A stretch of 64,000 nt of DNA, taken from Oscillospiraceae bacterium (GTDB lineage: Bacteria; Bacillota; Clostridia; Oscillospirales; Oscillospiraceae). A model generated the notes under the pieces. The model saw only the letters and a program-made list of their open reading frames with translations. It had not been told where the DNA came from and did not search any database. Positions 26,614 through 34,460 of this stretch are shown here, piece by piece (the stretch's first letter is position 1; every line of letters starts with the position of its first letter). The position numbers and the translations under genes were made by a program. The DNA is taken from NCBI GenBank assembly GCA_017545165.1, contig JAFWQQ010000041.1, forward strand, positions 1 through 64,000. The letters run 5' to 3'.

Positions 26614-27654
26614 TCACATCTCCAGCCAGCGGCGGCGGACGACGGTCCCGATTTGCAAGCGGCACTCCGGCAACGGCTCTCCGAGCAGCCTTTTCACATT
26701 CAGGTAAGGCAGATTGACGCCGGCCATTTTGAATACAGGAATACCGGCGGTTATTCGGGGATTGCACTCGGCGATGAACGGAGTTCCATCCGCTCTCTCC
26801 AGAACGTCAAAGCCGATATTGCCGTCGAGCTTCAGGTGTTCCGTGACCGACTGGCAGAGCCTCTCGATTCCTTCACGCTGAACGACTTCGCTGTTGAGCA
26901 TGATCCCATGATCCATGCCGAGACTCCTGCGGCAGCAGCAATACAGGGTTTTTCCCCTGTCGGCAAGCAAGTCGACCGTGTATTCCTCGCCGGGTAGATA
27001 TTCCATGACCATCAATTCCGGAAACACGTCCGCCTCTTTCAGGATATCCTTCATCTCAGAGAAGCGGATAAAGCAGGAATTGGGTTTTTCATGCATGTAC
27101 ATTTCAAAACGCGGTCTGGTTTCGTCTATGACGCGAAAACCCCTGCTGCCGCTTCCTTCGGCGGCCTTTATGCAAACGCGCTTTTCGGGATAACCCAGCT
27201 TCCTGACAGCCGATTCCAATTCTGAAAGGCTGTGCACGGCCATGTAGTCGGCGCAGGGAAGGCCATGACCCTTCATATAGTCAAAGAGCTTGATCTTGTC
27301 GTTGGCAATGGCAAGAGACGATTCGTCAGAGACCGATACGATGGTCCCAATCGCTTCAAACCGCGCCCTGTTTCGGGCCAGAGCGTTCAGCTCGACCGAC
27401 ATGATAGGCAGAACGATATCGACATGCTCCTTCTCGCAGATGCGAAGGAGCGTGTCGATATAGTCCGGATCGTCGCCGCGGGGAACGGGATAATAGGCGT
27501 CGCACATCTGCAGCAGCGTGGGATCGTCGTTCATGTCAACGCCGATCAAGCGGACTTTTCTCTCTCCGTTTTTCGTCAGGCAGGCGGTGGTACCCGGCAT
27601 GAACACGTTGCCGGCTGCGGTGATCATCACCGTTACGTCTCTAAGCTGTTCCAT
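26614..27654 (-). CDS. ATP-grasp ligase (carbamoyl-phosphate-synthase-large-chain-like)
   Basis: 346 residues. A Rossmann-like N-domain (VTVMITAAGNVFMPGTTACL) precedes an ATP-grasp fold: the lid segment VCIKAAEGSGSRGFRVI, MEYLPGEEYTVDLLADRG and the Mg-binding ECNPRITAGIPVF. ATP-grasp enzymes of this stand-alone type join a carboxylate to an amine through an acyl-phosphate. Its upstream neighbours are a PLP decarboxylase (15 bases away) and a PIG-L deacetylase. I infer amide formation between an amino acid and a freed amino sugar, but a carboxylase-like role is not excluded. Confidence 0.88.
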   Translation of the reverse strand: MEQLRDVTVMITAAGNVFMPGTTACLTKNGERKVRLIGVDMNDDPTLLQMCDAYYPVPRGDDPDYIDTLLRICEKEHVDIVLPIMSVELNALARNRARFEAIGTIVSVSDESSLAIANDKIKLFDYMKGHGLPCADYMAVHSLSELESAVRKLGYPEKRVCIKAAEGSGSRGFRVIDETRPRFEMYMHEKPNSCFIRFSEMKDILKEADVFPELMVMEYLPGEEYTVDLLADRGKTLYCCCRRSLGMDHGIMLNSEVVQREGIERLCQSVTEHLKLDGNIGFDVLERADGTPFIAECNPRITAGIPVFKMAGVNLPYLNVKRLLGEPLPECRLQIGTVVRRRWLEM

Positions 27655-27669
27655 CCTCTGATCTCCCGT

Positions 27670-28902
27670 CTATTCATGAAACGAATACGTCTGCAAAAGG
27701 TCTTCGTATGTTTCTCTGCGCTTGATCACTGCGTACTCACCGCTGCTTTTTCTCGCGACCATCGCGCAATTGGGCCAAATAAACGGCGGCTTGTACACAT
27801 TGGAATAGCCCCCGACATTGCCAAACTGCACATAGTCTCCCACAGCCAGCGCTCCGCAGTAATCGGTGTACATGACGTCCTGCTCAAGGCAGGTGTACCC
27901 GACAAAGGCAAGGCCTTCATAAGTCTTTGTCTGCCTGCCGGCATGAAGGATCTTTATAGGAAGCCGCTTGAGCGTACAGGTCTCTCCCAGATTGTGCTCG
28001 CTGCAGTTCAAGACCGCAAAACTCTTTCCGCGAACGGTTTTCACGGCGTCGACCCGGCCTATGAAGTCGATGTACTTGTTGACCAGGGTCGTTCCGGGCT
28101 CGGTGAAAAGGATGGGCTTATCCGCTTCCGAAACGGCAGCATAACGGTCTGCGACCAGCTTCGCCGTCACGAAGGCATAGTCTGTGTAAGAAGGGACATG
28201 ATCGAACTGCGCTTCAAACACAGGATCCATCTTTCCGAACATCCCGCTCCCCAGATCGAGGTACTTTGGCTGGCGTCCCGCAAAAAACCGATCTGCAAGA
28301 CCAAGCATGATTTCTGCCCGTTTTTGCCAGGCCTGGAGCCCTCTGCACCGGCTGATATGACAATGCAGACCCACGACGGAAAGATTCCGGGCCTCCTTTA
28401 CCAAATCGAAGGCTTTGACAATATCCCTTTCGTCCATACCGAAGCGAGAGGTAAAGGACTGGCCCAGGTCCATATTGACCCGCAAGCCGATTTCAAAGGA
28501 TTTTTCGGGGAAATCCTTGACTCTTTCGCAAACGGCGGACATCTCGTCAAGATTATCCACGTTGACAATGCTGCCTTCAAGGAGAGCGGAGAGACCGTCT
28601 TCTCCCTTGTTCGGACCGTTGAAGATGATTTGGTCGCTTGGATATCCCACGCGCCTGGCAATCTCATATTCCATGCCCGAGACGACCTCGGCGTATCCGT
28701 TCAGTCTCTTTACCGCGGAACAGATATAGGGAGTGTAATTTGTCTTGTAGGAGTAGGAAATCTGATACTTGGGATACTGCTTTTTGAGAGCGGCGTCCAG
28801 CTCGTGATAGTTCTGCGTAAACGCAGTCTCGTCAAAGAGATACAAGGGGCTGCCGAACGCTGCTTCCAGACGTTCGATCTCGGAAAGAGATAAATCCATC
28901 AT
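27670..28902 (-). CDS. Fold-III PLP-dependent decarboxylase (diaminopimelate/ornithine decarboxylase-like)
   Basis: A 410-residue alanine-racemase-fold enzyme. K53 in ISYSYKTNYTPYI forms the Schiff base, GLHCHIS lines the PLP face, YLDLGSGMFG binds the PLP phosphate, and FTEPGT and the partner-subunit Cys in FVGYTCLEQDVMY are present. This set matches DAP-decarboxylase relatives, which act on D- or L-amino acids. The genuine lysA is not usually in a glycan locus, and this copy is coupled (ATGA, 28899-28902) to a PIG-L gene and followed by an ATP-grasp ligase, so I expect a dedicated amine-producing step. The substrate is unknown. Confidence 0.85.
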   Translation of the reverse strand: MMDLSLSEIERLEAAFGSPLYLFDETAFTQNYHELDAALKKQYPKYQISYSYKTNYTPYICSAVKRLNGYAEVVSGMEYEIARRVGYPSDQIIFNGPNKGEDGLSALLEGSIVNVDNLDEMSAVCERVKDFPEKSFEIGLRVNMDLGQSFTSRFGMDERDIVKAFDLVKEARNLSVVGLHCHISRCRGLQAWQKRAEIMLGLADRFFAGRQPKYLDLGSGMFGKMDPVFEAQFDHVPSYTDYAFVTAKLVADRYAAVSEADKPILFTEPGTTLVNKYIDFIGRVDAVKTVRGKSFAVLNCSEHNLGETCTLKRLPIKILHAGRQTKTYEGLAFVGYTCLEQDVMYTDYCGALAVGDYVQFGNVGGYSNVYKPPFIWPNCAMVARKSSGEYAVIKRRETYEDLLQTYSFHE

Positions 28903-29561
28903 ATGATCGTGTTGTCTTCAAAACGAAGTTCCAACCGAAGGATCTCGAAGGCCTCGGCATACTTTTTCCCGATCTCGTATCCGCGAAAGCCGCAGCGACA
29001 ACGTACGCCTTCGATCCAGTCCTCGGCGCCGAACTTGTTATACTCGCTCTTGTGGCACTTCAGGGATGCGATCTTCTTGTCAAGCGTGGATTCGATGTCG
29101 ACATACAGAGACGGCTTGAAGGGGACGTATGAACGACCGGAAGGCGTGATCGGTTCATAGAAAAACACCGTATTCTTCCTTCTGGCCGCCGCGATGGAAG
29201 CCTTTGCGACCCCCTCGTGGGCCTGATGCGTATCAAAGGGGTGATGGGTAAAGATGATATCCGGATCAAATGCGGACATGCTTACATCAATGGCATTGAC
29301 CACATCCGAGCGGAAGGGAATATCCTTGGTCGGAAAATCCAGGATCTCAATATTCGTCAGCCCAAGCGTGTGCAGGGCCTCCAGGCCTTCTTCGACAGCC
29401 AATGCATTGGATCTCTGAACAGCGCCCTCTTTGTTCGTGTACCCGGATTTGCTCATCACGAGCGCCTTGACTTCATGACCGGCTTCGATTGCTTTTGCAA
29501 GCGTTCCGCCGCAGGCGATCTCGATATCGTCGAGATGCGCGCCGATTGCCATAATCTTCAC
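28899..29561 (-). CDS. PIG-L family sugar N-deacetylase
   Basis: 220 residues. It has the zinc-binding N-terminal motif AIGAHLDDIEIACGGTLAKA (family AHPDD, here AHLDD) and the second metal/active-site block FTHHPFDTHQAHEGV. Characterised members remove the acetyl group from GlcNAc-containing glycolipids or thiol precursors. It is translationally coupled at both ends (ATGA overlaps at 29558-29561 and 28899-28902), so its product is likely made in fixed ratio with the family 4 glycosyltransferase before it and the decarboxylase after it. Confidence 0.92.
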   Translation of the reverse strand: MKIMAIGAHLDDIEIACGGTLAKAIEAGHEVKALVMSKSGYTNKEGAVQRSNALAVEEGLEALHTLGLTNIEILDFPTKDIPFRSDVVNAIDVSMSAFDPDIIFTHHPFDTHQAHEGVAKASIAAARRKNTVFFYEPITPSGRSYVPFKPSLYVDIESTLDKKIASLKCHKSEYNKFGAEDWIEGVRCRCGFRGYEIGKKYAEAFEILRLELRFEDNTII

Positions 29562-30697
29562 TTCGTATTACTCCGTTCCAGTGTGTTAATAATGTCTCGC
29601 ATCTGCTTTACAACCGATGCAGCTGTGTACTTCTGTGCTTTCTCGCAGGCTCGCAGCCCGAATGCTTCTGCCGTTGCTTTGTCATTTTTGATCTTCCGTA
29701 TTCTGTCTGCCAGAGCATCAATATCAAACTTGTCAACAAGATATCCGGTTTTTCCGTCTTCAATGAGCTCGTCATGCCCTCTGTTGTGAGAAGCAACGAT
29801 GGGTCTGGCGCAGAGCATGGCCTCTATGATGTTCAGAGGCATCCCCTCGCGCCAGCTGCATGACACCACCAGATCCACAGTCGGCACAAGCTGTTCAAGA
29901 TCGGTACGATATCCCAGAAAGCGGACCGAATCGGTCAAGCCCAATTCGTTCGTAAGCTCTTTCAGCATCTGCTCATCCGGTCCGTTCCCGGCGAACAGCA
30001 TCGTGAGATCGGGAATTTCCGGTTTCACTTTGGCTATGGCGTGCAGGATGGTCTTCTGGTTGTTGTCGAACATCAGTTCTTTCGTGCAGAGAATCACGAA
30101 GCTATCTTTTGGAAGATGTTCTCTCTCGCGCATGGCCCGCTTCTCATCACTGGATGCGGGGTGATACCGTTCCGAACGAACACCGACTCCGTAAATATGT
30201 TCAACCGGACATTTGAAGTGCTTCTCTGCGCGTTCATAGTCCTCCCGATTGATGGTGATCAGCAGATCGGTATTGTGATCAGCCAGGTGTTTTTCCAGGG
30301 GATAAAACAGCCAGTACTTTTTTGGCGCGCCTGTGTAGAAATGAAAGCCGTGGGCAATGTAAACTACTTTTGTCCCGTGTTTTCGGGCTTCTCTCGCAGC
30401 GAAACGGCTCAATACGCCAACGACGGGCGTATTGCAGATCACGAGGTCGTATTTTTGCTCTTCCAGGAGCAGCTTGAGCTCTTTGTATGCCTTGAGATTC
30501 CGTTTGTCTTTGGGAGAGCGCTGAAAAGGCATGCAGAAAAACGCATCCGCAAACTGAAGCTTCAGCCCGTTTTTTTCGGCAAGGTTATCGTTGGCCGCCA
30601 CGTGGACAGTGTGCCCTTCTTTCTGGAGCATTTCCATCACGGGAAGATGAAACTGACAGATGTGGCTCAACACAGAAGCGGTATAAAGTATTTTCAT
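29558..30697 (-). CDS. Family 4 glycosyltransferase (EpsD-like), first gene of the minus-strand locus
   Basis: 379 residues, GT-B fold. The start KILYTASVLSHICQFHLPVMEMLQKEGHTVHVAAN and the middle VVYIAHGFHFYTGAPKKYWLFYPLEKHLA are typical of the EpsD/CapM-like group that adds an early amino sugar. The C-terminal domain has KELMFDNNQKTILHAI, LLFAGNGPDEQML and LVVSCSWREGMPLNIIEAMLCARPIV. It is preceded by a leader of about 225 bases and the promoter at 30929-30957. If it adds GlcNAc, the coupled PIG-L enzyme could deacetylate its product. Confidence 0.92.
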   Translation of the reverse strand: MKILYTASVLSHICQFHLPVMEMLQKEGHTVHVAANDNLAEKNGLKLQFADAFFCMPFQRSPKDKRNLKAYKELKLLLEEQKYDLVICNTPVVGVLSRFAAREARKHGTKVVYIAHGFHFYTGAPKKYWLFYPLEKHLADHNTDLLITINREDYERAEKHFKCPVEHIYGVGVRSERYHPASSDEKRAMREREHLPKDSFVILCTKELMFDNNQKTILHAIAKVKPEIPDLTMLFAGNGPDEQMLKELTNELGLTDSVRFLGYRTDLEQLVPTVDLVVSCSWREGMPLNIIEAMLCARPIVASHNRGHDELIEDGKTGYLVDKFDIDALADRIRKIKNDKATAEAFGLRACEKAQKYTAASVVKQMRDIINTLERSNTK

Positions 30698-30878
30698 TTC
30701 CTGATCCCTCCATTGTCACACTTGCCGTTGATGCCCGGTAACCCTCAGATGGAAAGGAGATTTGGGGCGAGAGGACAGCGGTCCGCCGTCTCATAGAGCA
30801 TCGGATCGGGTGTTGCCTGACGAATCCCGCCTGTCGCTTCCTGTCAAATGATTCTATGAAAAACGAGATTGTTTGCGG

Positions 30879-30911
30879 ATCGGATGGCGGATCATGCCGC
30901 CGCCATCCGAT
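30879..30911 (-). promoter_or_regulatory. Perfect 12-base inverted repeat in the 5' leader of the minus-strand locus
   Basis: Arms ATCGGATGGCGG (30879-30890) and CCGCCATCCGAT (30900-30911) match at all 12 positions around a 9-base loop. It begins about 11 bases after the predicted transcription start. There is no U-tract after it in either direction, so it is not a simple terminator. It could be a 5' stabilising stem-loop, a target for an antitermination factor, or a repressor site read as DNA. Confidence 0.6.
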
Positions 30912-30928
30912 GAACAAATTCAAAATTT

Positions 30929-30957
30929 ATTATAACACCGCGTCAGAGTATTGTCCA
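30929..30957 (-). promoter_or_regulatory. Near-consensus sigma-A promoter of the 30-kb minus-strand locus
   Basis: Minus strand: -35 TGGACA (30952-30957), exactly 17 bases, -10 TATAAT (30929-30934). Eleven of twelve positions match the sigma-A consensus. The start site should be near 30922. It precedes the family 4 glycosyltransferase and, with mostly short gaps downstream, may feed much of the locus. Confidence 0.85.
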
Positions 30958-31158
30958 TAAAGAAAACGAAAAAGCCTCGTTATTCCTGCGGATTACAGTC
31001 GGTTTTGCGGACAGGCAGAAAAAGAAAAACGCGGTGAATGGGAGGGAAACCGCTTTGCCGCTGACAGGCTTCTCAAGGCGCGGGACAAGAATGGCCTGGG
31101 AAACAGTGGGATCATTGAAAATAGATCCTGTCTGAACTGTCAGCGGACAACTTATTGC

Positions 31159-31188
31159 TTGCGTTCTATCCGTGTTTTGTGGTAAAGT
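31159..31188 (+). promoter_or_regulatory. Possible promoter of the plus-strand operon
   Basis: -35 TTGCGT (31159-31164), 18 bases, and an extended -10, TGG followed by TAAAGT (31183-31188). Both hexamers deviate from consensus, so confidence rests on the TGn extension and the position about 105 bases ahead of the first plus-strand gene. Confidence 0.35.
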
Positions 31189-31293
31189 GAATTCAGAAAG
31201 ACGAGGTACTGTACCGCCTTTGTTATGTAGCCTTCGAAACCCGGAGAGGGGACAGCGTGTCAAGCGGCTTTTGGCTTGGGAAAGGTGATGTTT

Positions 31294-32370
31294 ATGTACG
31301 GAGAAGAGAATAGAAGAAGTCTTGCTTTGGATATCGCGAAAGGGATCGGCATTCTGCTGGTTGCGCTTGGTCACTGCCCGCAGGTGTGGACCCCGGTGAA
31401 GCAGTGGATCTACAGCTTCCATGTACCGCTGTTCTTCCTCCTTTCAGGCATGGTGTGGGACAGGGCATCTCATGAGGAGAGCGGCTTTTTCAACTACGCG
31501 TTCCTGCGGAAAAAGGCGCTGCGGCTTCTGGTTCCCGGCTTCCTGTGGGGGATCGCTTACATGGTGGCTCGGGCGGTTGTGTCCCGGTCCTTCAAGCCGG
31601 AGAGCCTGGGCTGGCTGCTGTATAACACGGAGAGCAGCATCTCCAAAGCCGGCAGCCTGACGCCGCTGTGGTTTTTGTCCTGCATGTTTGTGACGGCCTG
31701 TCTGTTCGAGCTGCTCCAGGGGTTCTTCTGCAAGAAACGGCTGAGCAATTGGATCCTTTTCGGCCTGAGTCTGGTCTTCGGAGCGCTGGGGCTCTTTCTG
31801 CCCGTGCTTGATCTCGGCTATCCCTGGAACGTGGATATCGCCATGCTGGGCCTGGCGCTGATGATTTGGGGCTATTTAGCCAGACAGAGCATGGACAAGC
31901 TCGTGGAGAAACCCTGGCTTTGCCTGCTGATCGGCCTGGCGGCGCTTGCCGTACTGAGCTTTACGTATCAACTGAATTTGCCGATCGTCTCCGACAAATA
32001 TGTGGAAGTGTCGGACAGGATTTTTGGGAACCGGGCGCTGTTTTTGCTGGATGCGCTGTGCGGAAGTCTTTTTGTCCTCGGCCTTTCCTGCTTTCTGGCA
32101 GACTTCTCGCTCCTTAGTCCGCTGCTGGGCAGACTGGGAAGGGATACGATCCCGATCCTGCTGCTCCATAAGCCTGTGGCGCTGGCCCTGGGCGTGGTGT
32201 TCGGCAAGATGGGTATGCCGATCACGCTGTCTGTGGCGATCGAATTCGGGTTTGCCCTTGTAATCAGCGAAGGGGTCTTTGTTTTGAGCGCTCCATACTT
32301 CCCGTTCGTGTACGGGGAGAGCAGGCAGCTTCGCTATGAATATGGACAGGGCGCCGCCCGATACAGGTGA
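31294..32370 (+). CDS. Acyltransferase family 3 membrane protein, paralogue of the gene at 38231-39283
   Basis: 358 residues with ten or so membrane helices. The family signature reads LALDIAKGIGILLVALGHCPQVW followed by IYSFHVPLFFLLSGMVW. It is a close relative of the protein at 38231-39283, which matches almost residue for residue through this segment and keeps the same later blocks (RLLVPGFLWGI, GSLTPLWFL, TIPILLLHKP). Probable role: acylation of a sugar or polyol during polymer assembly. I start at ATG 31294, 8 bases after AAAGG; upstream TTG/ATG codons sit before that site. Confidence 0.85.
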   Translation: MYGEENRRSLALDIAKGIGILLVALGHCPQVWTPVKQWIYSFHVPLFFLLSGMVWDRASHEESGFFNYAFLRKKALRLLVPGFLWGIAYMVARAVVSRSFKPESLGWLLYNTESSISKAGSLTPLWFLSCMFVTACLFELLQGFFCKKRLSNWILFGLSLVFGALGLFLPVLDLGYPWNVDIAMLGLALMIWGYLARQSMDKLVEKPWLCLLIGLAALAVLSFTYQLNLPIVSDKYVEVSDRIFGNRALFLLDALCGSLFVLGLSCFLADFSLLSPLLGRLGRDTIPILLLHKPVALALGVVFGKMGMPITLSVAIEFGFALVISEGVFVLSAPYFPFVYGESRQLRYEYGQGAARYR

Positions 32371-32454
32371 AGGAAGAATGAAAAGGCAGCTTTCCGTCGA
32401 GAACGAAAACGCCTCAAACACAGTGCGAGAAACGCTCACAAGGAGATCATAGAG

Positions 32455-33552
32455 ATGGATAAACGCCAGATGCTCAATTTTACAGTCGGCCCGGTGATGT
32501 CGAGTGAAGCTGTCCGCGAGATCGGAGCGGAACAGGTACCCTATTTTCGAACCGCAGAGTTTTCTGCTTTGATGTTTGAAAATGAGAGACTGGTCAAGGA
32601 GTTCGCGAGAGCTGATGAAGACGCCAGAGTCTGTTTCATGACCGGTTCCGGCACGGCTTCCATGGAAGCTGCTGTGATCAACATTTTTACGACGCGGGAC
32701 AAGGTCTTGGTGATTGACGGCGGCAGCTTCGGACATCGTTTTGTGGAAATGCTGGAGATTTACGAGATCCCGCATTCCGTCATCAAGCCTGCTTTTGGGC
32801 ATGGCGTAACAGAGGCTCAACTGGCTGAGTACGACGGAAAAGGCTATACCGGTTTTCTGGTAAATATCGATGAGACTTCTGTCGGAGTGCTGTATGATAT
32901 CAGGCTGATCAGCGATTTTTGCAAGAGAAACGGAATCTTTCTTGTTGTGGATTCGATCAGTTCTTTCCTGTGCGATCCGTTTGATATGAAAGACCTGGAT
33001 GTGCAGGTGATGATCACCGGCTCCCAAAAAGCGCTGGCCTGCCCGCCGGGCATATCTATCATCGTTCTTTCTCCCGCAGCAGTTCAGAAGGTTTATTCCA
33101 ACAAACCAAAAACGATGTACCTGGACTTGAAGCTGGCGCTGAAAAACGGGGAACGCGGACAGACCCCGTTTACTCCGGCGGTTGGGACTCTGCGTCAGAT
33201 CCATCGGAGATTGAAAGAGATCGAGGCGGCCGGCGGGGTGGAGACTGAGATTGCTCGGATCGGCGGTCTTGCAAAGTACTTTCGAGAAAAGCTTCGGGAA
33301 TTCGACCTGCCGTTTACGATCGTTTCCAACAGCCGGCCCAATGCTGTCACCCCCATATCTCCGCGAGAAGGAGTATCTGCCAATCAGATTTTCCTGACCT
33401 TGAAAGACGAATATGGCATTTGGGTTTGCCCCAACGGAGGAGACCTGAAGGATAAGGTTTTCCGCGTGGGGCATATCGGAGCGCTGGAGGAGAAGGATTA
33501 CGATACCCTGATCCGTGCGCTGCTGGATATGAGAGACAGAGGGTTGCTATAA
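32455..33552 (+). CDS. Class V PLP aminotransferase (alanine-glyoxylate / 2-aminoethylphosphonate transaminase-like)
   Basis: 365 residues. It opens [26 protein letters not shown], as AGAT/AEP transaminases do. [14 protein letters not shown] binds the PLP phosphate, D166 in VVDSISSF pairs with the pyridine nitrogen, and K192 in [13 protein letters not shown] forms the Schiff base. The family interconverts a small aldehyde or 2-oxo acid with its amine using alanine or serine. The next two genes are licD and a cytidylyltransferase-aldolase fusion, so I infer that it makes the amino group of a CDP-activated head group. AAGGAG lies 10 bases before the ATG. Confidence 0.87.
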   Translation: MDKRQMLNFTVGPVMSSEAVREIGAEQVPYFRTAEFSALMFENERLVKEFARADEDARVCFMTGSGTASMEAAVINIFTTRDKVLVIDGGSFGHRFVEMLEIYEIPHSVIKPAFGHGVTEAQLAEYDGKGYTGFLVNIDETSVGVLYDIRLISDFCKRNGIFLVVDSISSFLCDPFDMKDLDVQVMITGSQKALACPPGISIIVLSPAAVQKVYSNKPKTMYLDLKLALKNGERGQTPFTPAVGTLRQIHRRLKEIEAAGGVETEIARIGGLAKYFREKLREFDLPFTIVSNSRPNAVTPISPREGVSANQIFLTLKDEYGIWVCPNGGDLKDKVFRVGHIGALEEKDYDTLIRALLDMRDRGLL

Positions 33553-33597
33553 AGAAGAAGCCGATGGCCTTGAGGAAACAAAAAGAGGAAACACAGC

Positions 33598-34446
33598 ATG
33601 ACGAAAGTATTATCGCCGGAACAGTTCCGCAAAATGCAGCTGACTGAGCTTGACATGCTTGTTGAGCTTGACCGGGTTTGCAGGGAGAATCACATTGATT
33701 ACCGCATCACCGGAGGCACCCTGTTAGGCGCGGTGCGCCATAAGGGGTTTATTCCCTGGGACGATGACGCTGATGTGAATATGCTTCGCGAGGATTACGA
33801 GAAGTTCAAAAAGATTGCCTGGAAGCTGAACCCGGAGATCTGTTATTTCCAAGACCACGATACGGATCCGGAATACCGTTGGGGCTATGGGAAGATTCGG
33901 AGAACGGGGACAAAGTATGTCCGCGTCGGACAAGAGCATCTAAAATGCAAAACAGGGATTTTTATAGACGTATTCCCATTGGATAATGTACCGAATTCCC
34001 TGACAGGACGGATACTTCAGGATTGGCGCTGCTTTATCCTAAGGAAAATCCTCTATTCCGAAGTGGGAAGAGTATCTGAAAAGGAAACGCCTTTTTCCAG
34101 AAGAATCTACACGCTGCTTTCGAAGATCCCTGTGGACTTTGTTTTTCGAAGATACAGGGCTATGACGAAGAAAACTCGCAATTCCGATCCCAACGACGTC
34201 AGAGTGCTTTCATTTAAGGCTGCTGGAAAGCTATATACAAAAAACGGCTTGAAATCTCGGTATGGCGTAAAGAAAGAATGGCTTAGGGAGTTTTCAGAAT
34301 ATGAGTTCGAGGGGAAGAAGTTGATGGGACCAAAAAACTATCACGACTATCTTACCTATATGTACGGAGACTACATGAAGCTGCCTCCGGTGGAGAAGAG
34401 AACACAGCACTCCCCGTTTTCTGAGATTGATTTTGGAGAATTGTGA
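33598..34446 (+). CDS. LicD-family phosphotransferase
   Basis: 282 residues with a complete LicD motif, YRITGGTLLGAVRHKGFIPWDDDADVNM, where the Asp cluster binds metal, and TGIFIDVFPLDNVP downstream. LicD enzymes attach phosphocholine or other phosphorylated groups from a CDP donor to a sugar. It ends 14 bases before the ATG of the cytidylyltransferase fusion and follows a class V aminotransferase, so the donor is probably the CDP-linked product of these neighbours. Good AAAGAGGA-type site upstream of the ATG. Confidence 0.92.
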   Translation: MTKVLSPEQFRKMQLTELDMLVELDRVCRENHIDYRITGGTLLGAVRHKGFIPWDDDADVNMLREDYEKFKKIAWKLNPEICYFQDHDTDPEYRWGYGKIRRTGTKYVRVGQEHLKCKTGIFIDVFPLDNVPNSLTGRILQDWRCFILRKILYSEVGRVSEKETPFSRRIYTLLSKIPVDFVFRRYRAMTKKTRNSDPNDVRVLSFKAAGKLYTKNGLKSRYGVKKEWLREFSEYEFEGKKLMGPKNYHDYLTYMYGDYMKLPPVEKRTQHSPFSEIDFGEL

Positions 34447-34460
34447 AAGGAAACTGTGCT

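Larger units (their letters stand above)
30698..31293. other. Divergent intergenic control region between the two polysaccharide operons
   Basis: A 596-base gap with no supported gene. It holds the minus-strand promoter (30929-30957) with a perfect 12-base inverted repeat in its early leader, about 180 further leader bases without recognised structure, and a weaker plus-strand promoter candidate (31159-31188). The rest, 30960-31150, shows nothing I can name. Confidence 0.7.

Noticed and set aside
27232..28893. A 553-residue plus-strand open frame
   Set aside because: Antisense to the PLP decarboxylase and ATP-grasp genes, both of which have complete catalytic motifs.
30585..31422. Minus-strand open frames in the divergent control region
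   Set aside because: They overlap the strong promoter and the start of the acyltransferase gene and contain no recognisable family signature.
31876..33474. A 532-residue minus-strand open frame
   Set aside because: Antisense of the acyltransferase and class V aminotransferase genes, with no family features.
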